A stretch of DNA of 64,000 nt from Sphingobacterium corticibacter (GCF_003076635.1 NZ_QDKG01000001.1:1302001-1366000); one strand, 5' to 3'; counted from the first letter of the stretch, positions 1-9,955 are shown. Translations and numbers: made by a program. Notes: a model not told the origin generated them from the letters alone.

Positions 1-504
1 TTGCTAGTGCCTTACCGCAATGCGTACAGCAAAACACGTATTCTGCAACTGACTGTAATCCGAGTTTCTAAACTGGATAGTTTGTTAGAAGCTCGGGCAG
101 ACTTCTTTGGTCAGTACGGATTTACCAAAGGGACAGATCCAGCGGTAGTACTAACCGTCAACGAATATGAAAAGCGTTACGAACGCCTACGCGGATATGG
201 CTATCTGTTTGGCTACCCAAATTATGCCATAGATTTTTTTGTTAAAGCCTTTCATGAGTCGGATTCAACAGGTGTGCATGTAAAGCGAAAATTCTTTCAG
301 ATCCCGACTTACTTGCGTAATGAAGGTAATTTCGTGTACGCGTATCCAGAAGATCATCAACCAGATCAACTGGATTCGGCGCTATATCAGCAAGCAAGTG
401 CGGTCTTAGCACAATATAAAGCGCTACGACCCAAATACATGAAACAGGATAGTACGATCAGTGCGCACCAGCTCATTCAACATACGCTGCAAAGACGGAA
501 GTGA
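1..504 (+). CDS. Unrecognised protein, probably 5'-truncated by the window edge
   Basis: The reading frame is open from the first base (a TTG) and ends with TGA at 504. The real start may therefore lie upstream, and only about the last 167 residues are visible. No signal peptide, membrane segment or family motif can be recognised. The visible part is rich in Tyr and Lys, with a Tyr/Gly-rich stretch near residues 65-75 (YGYLFGYPNYAIDFF) and a basic C-terminus. It overlaps the next gene by four bases (GTGA), so the two are probably translated together. The neighbour is a permease, so this protein may belong to the same transport or processing unit, but that is inference from position only. Confidence 0.55.
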   Translation: MLVPYRNAYSKTRILQLTVIRVSKLDSLLEARADFFGQYGFTKGTDPAVVLTVNEYEKRYERLRGYGYLFGYPNYAIDFFVKAFHESDSTGVHVKRKFFQIPTYLRNEGNFVYAYPEDHQPDQLDSALYQQASAVLAQYKALRPKYMKQDSTISAHQLIQHTLQRRK

Positions 505-1697
505 AAATAGGCAATAGGGCATACATTGGCGTCTGGACAGGAATTGGCCTCACGTTTTCGAGCATGGTTGGCACAGGTGTATTCACCAGCTTAGGATATC
601 AGATTAGCGAGCATTCTTCCCTATGGTCGATTGTATTATTGTGGGTGATTGGTGGCTTTACCGCTTTCACTGGCGGAATATGCTATTATCAACTGATCAA
701 GCAATATCCCGATTCTGGTGGCGAGGTACACTTTATTAATGAATTGTACGGGAGCAAGCTTTCTATCGTGGTGGCGTTGCTCAGTATCGTATTCGGATTT
801 GCAGCGCCAGTGGCTTTAGCGGCTTTGGCGGTAGCGAGTTATCTCCAGCTGTATGTACCTTTTGCCGCTACACAGATTGCGGTAGTGACAATTATGGCCG
901 TATCTGGGGTACATCTACTCAGTTTGCAGATCAGTAGTATAGCGCAGCGCATCTTGTTTGTCTTAAAAATTGCATTGATTGTGGTTTTTATCTGTGCGGC
1001 TATTCCTCACATGGATGTATCAACGAAGACATGGCAGATGTCGGAAAGCCACCTGCAACATATGCTATCAGGAGAGTTTTTTATCGCCTTGATGTTTGTG
1101 CATTATTCCTATTCGGGCTGGAATACCTGTATATATGTGTTTAGAGAAATGCGCAATCGTCGCACATTTTATTATTCGCTGTTTATCTCCGTTATTTTGG
1201 CTACGGTAGTGTACGTCTTGTTAAACGTAAGCTTTATCTCGGTATCGGGCTTAGCAAATTTGCGCGGTGTCACGGAGGTCGGCCAGCGAGCAGCCAACGA
1301 TTTATTTGGCGCGCAGGTGGGCGCAATTTTTTCTACGCTGATTGGAATATTGCTAATTGCGAACATTAGTGCTATGATCTGGAGTGGCTCGCGGGTTTCG
1401 TTGAAAACGGAAGAAATCCTATGGAAAAGGAGCAATGACAAACCCATTCCTGCAAAACACATCCTGTTATTGATGCTGGTAAGTATCTTGTTTGTGCTTG
1501 TTTCTAACTTCGAAAGTCTATTGATTACGACTTCCTTTATACTATCGCTGTCGATGATTTTGGTGATAGGTAGTCTCGTGTTTCATCGTAACCAATCACA
1601 TTTGAAGCTCCGGATAACCACTCGCTTGTGTGCTGTTTTCTTCTGCATCATCACCCTGGTTTCCAACTTTTATTATCTCTATCATGCCTTCTTTTAG
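501..1697 (+). CDS. APC-superfamily amino acid permease-like protein
   Basis: A 398-residue, very hydrophobic protein with about 11-12 predicted membrane helices. The N-terminus (GIGLTFSSMVGTGVFTSLGY) matches the first-helix signature of the amino acid-polyamine-organocation family, where a Gly-rich unwound segment binds the substrate. It is somewhat shorter than the usual 430-480 residues. It starts with GTG inside the stop codon of the preceding gene, which indicates translational coupling. It should act in the cytoplasmic membrane. The substrate cannot be read from the sequence, and amino acids are the family default. No terminator is obvious directly after it; about 260 A/T-rich bases without a recognisable gene follow. 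Confidence 0.75.
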   Translation: MKIGNRAYIGVWTGIGLTFSSMVGTGVFTSLGYQISEHSSLWSIVLLWVIGGFTAFTGGICYYQLIKQYPDSGGEVHFINELYGSKLSIVVALLSIVFGFAAPVALAALAVASYLQLYVPFAATQIAVVTIMAVSGVHLLSLQISSIAQRILFVLKIALIVVFICAAIPHMDVSTKTWQMSESHLQHMLSGEFFIALMFVHYSYSGWNTCIYVFREMRNRRTFYYSLFISVILATVVYVLLNVSFISVSGLANLRGVTEVGQRAANDLFGAQVGAIFSTLIGILLIANISAMIWSGSRVSLKTEEILWKRSNDKPIPAKHILLLMLVSILFVLVSNFESLLITTSFILSLSMILVIGSLVFHRNQSHLKLRITTRLCAVFFCIITLVSNFYYLYHAFF

Positions 1698-1958
1698 AAG
1701 TAATGATAGAGATAGCACGTGTGAATAGAGACCCATGCACAAGAAGATCTGTCATGAAGGATACTTTTAGTAAACACAAATGAAAGAAAGTTATATGAGT
1801 TAAATAAGCATGAGCTTAAGAACGTTTTCTTCTCTATCTATTGATTGGATATTTTATAAAGGTCTTGTTTTGTCTTAAAATAACTGTAGGTCAATATGTT
1901 GTGATTTTGTATCGCAGTGGGCGAAAATATTGGTCTAATAATTGAAACTTAGGCTGGT

Positions 1959-2180
1959 ATGTTAAGAAAATTACTAATTCTACTCACGATCAGCAGTGTA
2001 ATGATCATGTGTTTTTCATCGTGCTACACGAATGGACCTCGTCATGGGAGGGCACAATATGGTCATAGCAAACGGATGCATAAAGGTAAACCTAGGAAGC
2101 ATCAAGGCCCTCGAAAATACAAAAAAGGAAAGCCAAGGCGATCAGGAGTTTCGGAAAATCTAATGCCTCGAAAACGATAA
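1959..2180 (+). CDS. Small, strongly basic putative lipoprotein
   Basis: A 73-residue product with a short hydrophobic signal segment and a lipobox-like FSSC, with the lipidated cysteine at about residue 22. The mature part of about 50 residues is almost entirely Lys, Arg, His, Gly and Pro (repeats of the type KGKPRK and RKYKKGKPRR), with essentially no acidic residues. Similar tiny basic lipoproteins occur in Bacteroidota, but I know no assigned function. Binding to an acidic partner (nucleic acid, LPS or acidic polysaccharide) is speculation from charge alone. It is monocistronic and followed by a strong stem-loop terminator about 90 bases downstream, which supports it being a real transcribed unit. 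Confidence 0.6.
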   Translation: MLRKLLILLTISSVMIMCFSSCYTNGPRHGRAQYGHSKRMHKGKPRKHQGPRKYKKGKPRRSGVSENLMPRKR

Positions 2181-2536
2181 CTACGGCTTACTGTGAAACG
2201 GCAATACCAGTAAGCCTGTAATGGGCATTCCACTTAAGATCGGCTTCGTAAACGAGCGTAGATCTAGATCTAAAAACCGCTAAGGAAGTATATATATTTC
2301 CTTAGCGGTTTTTAGTTTTTGTGTGGTATCGTTTGATTTAAAATCATAATCTTATGCATGAATGACATACATTAGCTAGAAAGTAGATTTTTAACAGCCG
2401 GAAAAATGGCCAATTTTAGCATAAATGCTTGTGGCGCTTGACCTACAACTGTGTAGGTTCGTCTAGGAAGACTGCCCCGATGTTCCTAGTATTGTTGTGA
2501 AGACAAGTTATTAATTCTCTTAATTAGTAAAATACT
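2181..2536. other. 356-base intergenic stretch with one terminator
   Basis: Apart from the stem-loop at 2272-2313 I see no gene, RNA or repeat here. The part after 2320 is A/T-rich and must contain the promoter of the 67-residue gene that starts at 2537, but no convincing TAnnTTTG element stands out. Confidence 0.5.
2272..2313 (+). terminator. Rho-independent terminator after the basic lipoprotein gene
   Basis: A perfect 16-bp inverted repeat: AAAAACCGCTAAGGAA at 2272-2287 pairs with TTCCTTAGCGGTTTTT at 2298-2313 around a 10-base A/T loop. The right arm ends in a T-run that continues with TTAGTTTTT. The left arm begins with an A-run, so it could work in both directions. Confidence 0.85.
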
Positions 2537-2740
2537 ATGATCAAAACATCAGATCTCTACAACAACAGAAATCGGAAAACCTATCTAAATCCTGAAATTA
2601 TGGTTCAAATTATAAATCATGAAAGTTCGATCGCTGCGGGATCAGCAAAAGTAACTGTTGGTGGTACATCGAATAACCATAGCCCTTTTATTGACGACTG
2701 GCAAGATGGTGTTACTCGATCATCTGATTTTACTATGTAA
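2537..2740 (+). CDS. Small protein upstream of a fimbrillin-like gene
   Basis: A 67-residue product with no signal peptide or membrane segment. It has a central Ala/Gly motif (SSIAAGSAKVTVGG) and an acidic, Trp-containing tail (IDDWQDG). I recall a similar layout, with a charged N-terminal half, an AGSA-type junction and a short D/E-W tail, in small Bacteroidota proteins encoded just before fimbrillin or FimB/Mfa-like lipoproteins. I cannot name a family with certainty. The gene lies 147 bases upstream of such a lipoprotein gene on the same strand. The AGSA junction resembles a processing site, so it might be a secreted or processed peptide. That is inference. Confidence 0.5.
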   Translation: MIKTSDLYNNRNRKTYLNPEIMVQIINHESSIAAGSAKVTVGGTSNNHSPFIDDWQDGVTRSSDFTM

Positions 2741-2887
2741 AGCACTCTGAGGGTATAATAGTCATATTATAGTGCTAAAACCTTAATACTCAATATTGTA
2801 TTAATTACTGTGAATCTTATCATTGAGATGCAAACCGACAATTTGAATAGGTTAAAAGAATTAGTGTGTTCATAATTTATTTACTAC

Positions 2888-4645
2888 ATGAAATTATCAA
2901 GTACAAGCGTACCAAATGCTGTTTATAACATTTCTATCATAGCTAAAGTAGGTATACATTTAATATTTCTAATAGCGATTTTACAGTCTTGCTCTAAAGA
3001 TGAGAATACTACGTTGCAAACGAATGGTGCCGCGAGTGTTAACATCTCTATTAGTGGAGTAGAAGATGAAAATACCTTTATAATTAACGAATCGGAAGTG
3101 GAAGACGAAATAGCGCGTGCCTCAATTGCGCGCACAAACATATTCACTGACGAGAAAGAGACCGTCGTATATGACATTCAAACATTGCCCGAATTTGATG
3201 TGTTGAGCGATGTACAAAGTTCCTTACCCTCTTCTTCATCGGCAGTAAATATTATAGACTCTAGTGTGGTGAGTAAGGCTGCCATTGTTGGAACTAAAGC
3301 TATAAAAGGATCTTCCAAAGCAGTCACAAGGATGGAGGCACAAACGCGATATCGTATTATATTCTATGAGCAAGGAAGTACTACTGTGGCTTCTAATAAC
3401 CAAGCAATAGCAGGCACTGCGATGGAGGCTAGTTTAGATGTAGGTAAAACCTATAATTGGTATGCCGTATCGATCAATGCTACTACGGTTCCAAATATTA
3501 ACAGTAGCGGTGTTATTGCAAGAAGTAGTCTTGCTAACAGGGATGTGTTGTATGCTAGCGGTGTTATTACACCCGTATTTGGTGCTAATACACTACAAAT
3601 TACTTTTAGCAGAAGAACGGCTAGAATTGAAGTCAATCTCAATGTTCGTGGCATGTTTGGTAGAATTCGGAATAACACTAGTTTAGAAATTGGATGGAGA
3701 TCTGGTACGACGTTTAATAGTGTCATACAAATGGGGGATTTGAACATTCGAACGGGAAATTATACTAATATCACAAATTCTTCGGCGGTGACCGGAGCCA
3801 GTATGACGGCTACGGCAACTAACACAGGCGATGCCGTTAAAAATGCTGTATTTTACACAGTACGCAATAATAATATAGCAAACGGCTCACTAACGGTAAG
3901 GTTAAATCGATTGGATCTTACTATGGACGATGGGGGAGTGAGAAGTTTTAATACCGCTACTTTGGTACCCATTTCAGGAGCTATGACACCGACTTACGGG
4001 TCACGTTCTGTGATCAATGCACGACTGATTGAATCCGCTATGGCCGTGAATGGAACTCGCTTTGCACGCACTAATTTAATATATGATCCAGCGAATAATC
4101 AGGTAGACCGCTACCGCTTCCGACCTCACAATAATTATGCTAGACCGAACTTCAATAACGAATACTGGAGATTTCAAGGAAATACTCCAACTGGACCAAC
4201 AGGAAACGTTGATCCTTGTCAAAATGTTTATCCAAATAGTGTGTGGAAAAGTCCACGTATTGAGGACTTTCGCGCACTAGGGACCAATGGTCTAGTAACT
4301 AGTGGGAATACAAATGGCGTAAGGAAGATAACGAAGCATTGGAATCAAACGGGTAATGCCGCAGGAAATGCTTCTGGATATCCGAGTAATGTTTTGACAA
4401 TATTATATTTAGGTTTCTATAACGAGAATGGCGTGCTTCAGGAAGATGGGGAGAGATTAGGTTCTGCTTCTAGCCAAGCCTTAGCAGATCACTGGCTTAA
4501 TACTGCTGCCAATAATACTACCGCTGGAGTAGCACGATATAGAGTGACTCAGTACTCGAATGGTGTAGTCATAAATACAGCGGGTGTAATACTTGCACAA
4601 TCCCCACGTTCAATGCGTAGACCGATACGATGCCACAGAAGATAA
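2888..4645 (+). CDS. Fimbrillin-family-like surface lipoprotein
   Basis: A 585-residue protein. After a long N-terminal region and a hydrophobic segment comes a lipobox-like LQSC with the lipidated cysteine at about residue 35, followed by the typical CSKDE start of a mature Bacteroidota lipoprotein. The body is Ser/Thr/Asn-rich and beta-structured, with segments (RYRIIFYEQG, YNWYAVSIN, RRTARIEVNLNV) like those of fimbrillin and Mfa-type pilin or adhesin lipoproteins. The C-terminus has a Cys-containing module (NVDPCQNVYPNSVWKSPRI and a terminal PIRCHRR) resembling the end of FISUMP-type surface proteins, where the two cysteines may form a disulfide. It is probably an outer-surface pilus subunit or adhesin. 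A stem-loop with a T-run follows at 4742-4781. Confidence 0.65.
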   Translation: MKLSSTSVPNAVYNISIIAKVGIHLIFLIAILQSCSKDENTTLQTNGAASVNISISGVEDENTFIINESEVEDEIARASIARTNIFTDEKETVVYDIQTLPEFDVLSDVQSSLPSSSSAVNIIDSSVVSKAAIVGTKAIKGSSKAVTRMEAQTRYRIIFYEQGSTTVASNNQAIAGTAMEASLDVGKTYNWYAVSINATTVPNINSSGVIARSSLANRDVLYASGVITPVFGANTLQITFSRRTARIEVNLNVRGMFGRIRNNTSLEIGWRSGTTFNSVIQMGDLNIRTGNYTNITNSSAVTGASMTATATNTGDAVKNAVFYTVRNNNIANGSLTVRLNRLDLTMDDGGVRSFNTATLVPISGAMTPTYGSRSVINARLIESAMAVNGTRFARTNLIYDPANNQVDRYRFRPHNNYARPNFNNEYWRFQGNTPTGPTGNVDPCQNVYPNSVWKSPRIEDFRALGTNGLVTSGNTNGVRKITKHWNQTGNAAGNASGYPSNVLTILYLGFYNENGVLQEDGERLGSASSQALADHWLNTAANNTTAGVARYRVTQYSNGVVINTAGVILAQSPRSMRRPIRCHRR

Positions 4646-4741
4646 AGCTATTAGTATGAATTATTTTATATCTCTATTCAGTTCAGTTAGCTGCTAGCGA
4701 GTTTCTATTAAGGAATTAGATGTTAAAAATTCATACCCGAT

Positions 4742-4781
4742 AAGGATGGGAATCTGATAAAGATTTTCATCCTTCTTCTTT
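4742..4781 (+). terminator. Probable terminator after the fimbrillin-like gene
   Basis: AAGGATGGGAATCT (4742-4755), loop GATAA, then AGATTTTCATCCTT (4761-4774). This makes a 14-bp stem with two G-U pairs, followed by CTTCTTTTTT. Confidence 0.7.
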
Positions 4782-4947
4782 TTTAGCTGAAATAGTAGAG
4801 TTCGAGATGGTTGATTTATACTTTACAAGGGGTGAAAATTCCGACATATTACACCATCTTATTTGACCAATTCCACCCCTCCCAAAGCAACTTAGAAGTT
4901 GAATATTTGTGGTACTAATTGCTAACAGACCTAAATTTCTACTAAAA

Positions 4948-7900
4948 ATGAAAGACTTTAAGATTCTTCTGTGTTGTCTTTTTTTATGTTGCGCAAATTC
5001 TTTGTTTGCTCAACAGCGTACCATACGGGGCACCGTGGTGAAAGAAGATAATACTCCATTACAAGGCGTCAGCGTCAGCGCCGAAAAAACAACTGATGGC
5101 GCGACTACCGATAAAGACGGTCAATTTGAGCTCCGTACAGATGGAACAACCTTGATTGTGTCTTTTATTGGCTACAAAACACAAAAAATCACGATCGGTA
5201 GCCGCTCTTCCTTCAATATCACGATGGAAGACGATGACCAAACCATTGATGATGTGGTCGTGGTCGGTTACGGTACACAATCTCGTCGCAACTTGACAGG
5301 TGCCGTGAGCGATATCAATGCCAAAGAGATTGTACGTACATCTTCCACAACGACTGCAGGCGCATTAGCCGGTAAGATTCAAGGTATCTCGGTGCGTGCA
5401 CAAGATGGCCGACCGGGTCGCGGTGCGGATCTACAGATCCGTAATATGGGAAATCCGCTTTACGTCATTGACGGGATACCGTATGGCGGGCAAACCGGAA
5501 ACGATTGGGTGGGATCTTCCAATGTATCTGGACAAGATGCCTTCAATGCATTGAATGTGGAGGATATTGAGAATATCACCATCCTCAAAGATGCATCAGC
5601 AGCGATCTACGGGTTGCGTGCGGCCAACGGTGTGGTGCTCGTGACGACCAAGAAGGGAAGCAAAGGCGAGTCCGTACGCGTGAATATTAATGGCTACATG
5701 GGATGGCAGAATTTGACCCGCTTTCCGACCTTAGCGAATGCCGCACAATATACGCGTGCGCTGGTAGAAGCGGCGCAAAACGAAGGTGGAAATCCTTCTG
5801 CTGTGATGACGCCAGAAGAACTGGCGAAATGGCAAGCTGGTACCGAAGCTGGATATCAGGGCTACAACTATTATGATATGATTGTACGCAAAAATATTCC
5901 GCAGAATTACATCAATGCTAATATTAATGGAAGTAGTGCCAACTCCAACTATTTCCTTTCGGTCGGTAACCTGAATCAGGATGCGATGATGGAAGACTTC
6001 TCCTACAAACGTACTAATATACAGGCTAACTTGGAGACCACCATTTTAAAAGGATTGACCGTCGGTACACAAATCTCCGGTCGCCAAGAGTATAGCCAAG
6101 ATGTGGGTTTGCCGGGTGGAGATGGCTACTTTTCTTCTTTTCTCGCTTTATTTAGAAACAGACCAACGGTAGGACCATACGCGAACGACAATCCGATGTA
6201 TCCAAATCACGTGAATGATTTCGCGTATAACCCCGCGATTTTTAGTCGCGATATCGCCGGATATAAAGATAACCGCTATAGAAATGCTAACGTGAACTTA
6301 TTCGCACAGTATAAAACGGATTTTGGACTATCGGCGAAGGGAACGGTGTCGTATAATTACACCAACAACAAGTTCGATGGTTTCCAGTATTCGTATGGTG
6401 TGTATACCTACGATCGCGCCAACGATGCCTACAACCGTACTCATGGTACCGATTCGCGCTGGCGTTATCAGACAGAGCGTGAGGTGGTAGCACGGTATGC
6501 GCAATTCCAACTAGATTATGCCAAAGACTTTGGTGATCATCACCTATCGACGACCTTAGGATATGAGCGCTCGGATTGGGATCGCAATTACCAGCAGGTC
6601 GGTACTAACCCAACCAACAACTATATACCGCTATTGCAAATGGATCAGATCAATAGCTTTGGCGATGGTTGGGATTACGAAGCACGTGCTGGTTATATCG
6701 GAAGGGTTAATTATAACTATAAAGGAAAGTACTTATTAGAAGTACTGGGTAGATATGATGGATCTTATCTGTATTACCAAGACAATCGTTGGGGAGTTTT
6801 TCCGGGGATGTCTGCTGGATGGCGCATATCGGATGAGGCCTTTTTTGAAAGCCTGAAAGGAACAGTAAATGATTTGAAATTCCGCTTCTCGATAGGCCAA
6901 ACCGGTTTGGAGCAAGGGGTAAATATGCATGGCTATTTAGCAGGGTATACCTGGAATCAAGGTAATGCCATATTGGATGGGGCATATGTTCCGGGCTTGC
7001 AACCGCGAGGATTACCTATTCGCAACCTATCTTGGGTGAAGAATACCAATTATAATATCGGTATGGATTTGGCGATGTTCGACAACAAGTTGACCTTTAC
7101 TGCTGATGCGTTTAAGATTATCCGTTCTGGAGCACCTGCACAACGTTATGATGTATTGCTACCGTCTGAAATCGGCTATGGATTGCCCAACGAAAACTTA
7201 AATAAAAATGGATATTACGGTATCGAAGGTATGCTAACCTACAGCAGTAACGTAGGGGAGCTAGGATATGTAGTAAGTGCAAATGCGACCTATTCAAGAT
7301 ACCGCAGTATCGAAACCTACAAGCCACGTTTTGGTAGCTCTTGGAATGAATACCGTAATTCGGCCGAGAATCGATACGGTGGTGTCTGGTGGGGCTATCA
7401 GGTCGAAGGTCGGTTTGAATCGGAAGAGCAAATTCGTAACCATCCGATCAATAACGATGGCCAAAACAACCGTACGCAACTACCGGGTGACTTTATCTAC
7501 AAGGATGTGAATGGTGATGGTGTGATCAACAGTTTGGACGAACGTCCCATCGGTTATCAGACGAATTGGGCGCCGATGTTGAGTTTTGGCGGACGTATCG
7601 GATTAAACTATAAAGGATTTGACTTGAATATCGATTTTGCCGGTGGCGCTTTGCAATCTTGGAATCAGGATTACGAATTGCGGAATGCGTTGCACGGTGG
7701 CGGTAATTCGCCAGCGTACTTGGTAGAAGATCGTTGGCATCGTGCAGATCCTTATGATCTGAATAGCGAGTGGATTCCGGGCTATTATCCTGCGGTACGT
7801 AATGGTAACTCGGGTCCAAATCATCGGAATAGTGATTTTTGGTTGACCAATGTACGATACCTACGCGTCCGGAACATGGAACTGGGTTATACGTTCGGAC

Positions 7901-8076
7901 AAGACCTAGCATCCAAAATTGGTTCGAGCAAAATTCGAGTATATGTCAATGGCTCTAACCTATTTTCATTTGACAACGTAAAACGTTTTCAGATAGATCC
8001 AGAAATTTCAGCTGCAGCGGCGGTGGTATATCCACAACAGAAGGTTATTATGGCAGGTTTCAACATCACATTTTAA
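4948..8076 (+). CDS. SusC/RagA-family TonB-linked outer membrane transporter (first PUL)
   Basis: The preferred ATG at 4948 gives a 1042-residue protein with a clear signal peptide ending in LFAQQ. A GTG at 4909 would add 13 residues in front of the signal peptide and looks less likely. Domains in order: a carboxypeptidase-regulatory-like domain (about residues 25-105), the SusC signature DDVVVVGYGTQ, a plug domain with VLVTTKKG near residue 245, then a long 22-strand-type beta-barrel ending in the aromatic NITF. SusC proteins import oligosaccharides or peptides across the outer membrane with TonB energy, capped by a SusD lipoprotein. The SusD gene follows after 8 bases, then DUF3823 and GH97 genes, so the cargo is probably an alpha-linked glycan. 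Confidence 0.93.
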   Translation: MKDFKILLCCLFLCCANSLFAQQRTIRGTVVKEDNTPLQGVSVSAEKTTDGATTDKDGQFELRTDGTTLIVSFIGYKTQKITIGSRSSFNITMEDDDQTIDDVVVVGYGTQSRRNLTGAVSDINAKEIVRTSSTTTAGALAGKIQGISVRAQDGRPGRGADLQIRNMGNPLYVIDGIPYGGQTGNDWVGSSNVSGQDAFNALNVEDIENITILKDASAAIYGLRAANGVVLVTTKKGSKGESVRVNINGYMGWQNLTRFPTLANAAQYTRALVEAAQNEGGNPSAVMTPEELAKWQAGTEAGYQGYNYYDMIVRKNIPQNYINANINGSSANSNYFLSVGNLNQDAMMEDFSYKRTNIQANLETTILKGLTVGTQISGRQEYSQDVGLPGGDGYFSSFLALFRNRPTVGPYANDNPMYPNHVNDFAYNPAIFSRDIAGYKDNRYRNANVNLFAQYKTDFGLSAKGTVSYNYTNNKFDGFQYSYGVYTYDRANDAYNRTHGTDSRWRYQTEREVVARYAQFQLDYAKDFGDHHLSTTLGYERSDWDRNYQQVGTNPTNNYIPLLQMDQINSFGDGWDYEARAGYIGRVNYNYKGKYLLEVLGRYDGSYLYYQDNRWGVFPGMSAGWRISDEAFFESLKGTVNDLKFRFSIGQTGLEQGVNMHGYLAGYTWNQGNAILDGAYVPGLQPRGLPIRNLSWVKNTNYNIGMDLAMFDNKLTFTADAFKIIRSGAPAQRYDVLLPSEIGYGLPNENLNKNGYYGIEGMLTYSSNVGELGYVVSANATYSRYRSIETYKPRFGSSWNEYRNSAENRYGGVWWGYQVEGRFESEEQIRNHPINNDGQNNRTQLPGDFIYKDVNGDGVINSLDERPIGYQTNWAPMLSFGGRIGLNYKGFDLNIDFAGGALQSWNQDYELRNALHGGGNSPAYLVEDRWHRADPYDLNSEWIPGYYPAVRNGNSGPNHRNSDFWLTNVRYLRVRNMELGYTFGQDLASKIGSSKIRVYVNGSNLFSFDNVKRFQIDPEISAAAAVVYPQQKVIMAGFNITF

Positions 8077-8084
8077 TTAAAGAC

Positions 8085-9926
8085 ATGAAGACTAAATTGA
8101 TTATATTTCTTGTAGCGGCGGCGCTATCTGTGAGTTCGTGTAAACATGATGAATGGTTTGATCGACCATCAAAAAACCTCATTACTGATGAGCAGCTTTG
8201 GAATGATCCTGTGCTAATTACTTCGCTATTGGCGAATTATTATAATCGTCTTCCGACCATGCATGGCGTATTTAATACCGGAGGAATGACTGAAATGGAT
8301 GACGCCATGTGGTCGGGTCACCGCGATCAAAACTGGCGCAATGACCTTCATTACGGTGACGATTACGGTCGGTACTGGGATTACGGATTGATCCGTGATA
8401 TCAGTGTAGCACTAGAAGGCATCGAACAATTTGGTGGTAGTTTGACTGCTGCGCAGAAACAGCTCTTTAATGCAGAGTTGCGCTTTATCCGTGCATCAGT
8501 GTACTTCGAAATGGTGAAGCGCATGGGCGGTGTTCCATTGGTAACTACGCAATTAATTTACGATTTTAGCGGAAATCCAGAGCCTTTGCAAATGCCTAGA
8601 GCCAAGGAGCATGAGGTCTATGATTTCATCTTTAGCGAGACGGAAGCGATTAAAGATCACTTGGCGCCGAATGCGAACAGCAGAACACGTGCGAATACGG
8701 TAACAGCGCTTGCTTTGCAAAGTCGCTCTATGCTCTACGCAGCGTCGATCGCCAAGTATAATAACTTGATGGGAGCGCCAATTAGCACGCCTGGTGGCGA
8801 AGTGGGTATTCCAGCCAGCATGGCTAGTGACTACTACCAGAAATCCTTAACGGCGTCGCGCGCTATTATGGCTAATTCAAACTATGGATTGTTCAATGCC
8901 AATGCCAATAAAGGGGAGAATTTCTACACGATGTTGAATGCCAAAAATAACGGTGAGGTGATCTTTGCCAAAGACTTTCAAACAGGTGTGAAGGTGCATG
9001 GCTTCACCTATGAGAATATTATAAAAGGCTCTACAGAAGATAATGAATCCTCTTCGGCTTTGAGCCCTTCGTTGAGTTTCGTAGAAAGCTTCGATTACTT
9101 GGATGGGTCGGTCGGTACGATTCGAGATCGCGACCAGAACGGAAATCATATTGTCTATGCTAATCCTGCGGATATCTTTGCCAACAAAGACGGACGGCTT
9201 TACGGTACCGTAATCTATGCCGGTACTACCTTTAAAGGACGGAACACCAGTATACAAGCTGGTGTCGCCGTGTGGCAAGATGGTGGCTATGACCTACGCA
9301 CGACATCACGATTAGGAGATAATTATGCGGCAGATGGTGGATTGTGGACGGGTTTTGACGGGCCTGCTGACAATCAACAGGATGTGAGTAATACTGGATT
9401 CTATTTGCGTAAAATGGTGAGTGATGCAGCAGGAGCGAGTGCGCGCGGTATTTCTGCTAATAACTGGTGGCCTTGGTATCGTATGGGCGAAATCTACCTA
9501 AATGCTGCAGAAGCTGCTTTTGAACTGGGCGAAACAGGTGCAGCAACGACTTACATCAACACTTTACGTGAAAGGGCAGGTTTCCCAGCCAATAGCATTT
9601 CCAATTTAACCATGGATATTATCCGCAAGGAGCGCCGTGTCGAATTAGCTTTTGAAGATCATCGCTACTTTGATTTGAAACGCTGGCGCATCGCTCACCT
9701 AGTATGGAATGGGGAAGAATCGGATCGAAACGCCGTGGTGTATGGACTTTATCCGTATCGCGTGGTACGTCCAGGGCATCCTACTAATGGACAATACATT
9801 TACCAACGTATTCGCCCGACACGTTTCCGTCGCGCCCGACTTTTCCGTATGGCCAACTATTATGCATCTATCGATCAAAATGTGCTCAACAACAATCCGA
9901 AGATTGTTCGAAATCCATTTAACTAA
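8085..9926 (+). CDS. SusD/RagB-family nutrient-binding lipoprotein (first PUL)
   Basis: A 613-residue lipoprotein with cysteine at residue 19 (LSVSSC). SusD features visible are the early DEWFDRPSKNLITDEQLW segment, the helical TPR-like RAMPs such as RFIRASVYFEMVKRMGGVPL, and the C-terminal signature RKERRVELAFEDHRYFDLKR (about residues 510-530). SusD lids sit on the outer face of the SusC barrel and bind the incoming ligand. It is separated from susC by 8 bases and followed after 29 bases by a DUF3823 gene, which is the standard operon order. Confidence 0.93.
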   Translation: MKTKLIIFLVAAALSVSSCKHDEWFDRPSKNLITDEQLWNDPVLITSLLANYYNRLPTMHGVFNTGGMTEMDDAMWSGHRDQNWRNDLHYGDDYGRYWDYGLIRDISVALEGIEQFGGSLTAAQKQLFNAELRFIRASVYFEMVKRMGGVPLVTTQLIYDFSGNPEPLQMPRAKEHEVYDFIFSETEAIKDHLAPNANSRTRANTVTALALQSRSMLYAASIAKYNNLMGAPISTPGGEVGIPASMASDYYQKSLTASRAIMANSNYGLFNANANKGENFYTMLNAKNNGEVIFAKDFQTGVKVHGFTYENIIKGSTEDNESSSALSPSLSFVESFDYLDGSVGTIRDRDQNGNHIVYANPADIFANKDGRLYGTVIYAGTTFKGRNTSIQAGVAVWQDGGYDLRTTSRLGDNYAADGGLWTGFDGPADNQQDVSNTGFYLRKMVSDAAGASARGISANNWWPWYRMGEIYLNAAEAAFELGETGAATTYINTLRERAGFPANSISNLTMDIIRKERRVELAFEDHRYFDLKRWRIAHLVWNGEESDRNAVVYGLYPYRVVRPGHPTNGQYIYQRIRPTRFRRARLFRMANYYASIDQNVLNNNPKIVRNPFN

Positions 9927-9955
9927 CCATTATCACGATCAGAAAAGATTTTATT

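Noticed and set aside
4909..4947. Upstream GTG start for the first susC gene
   Set aside because: It would put 13 mixed residues before an otherwise typical signal peptide beginning MKDFKILLCC.
7526..7912. Open frame of 128 codons antisense to the first susC gene
   Set aside because: It has atypical His/Tyr/Pro composition and no recognisable motif, and it lies wholly inside a well-supported gene. It is a shadow frame.
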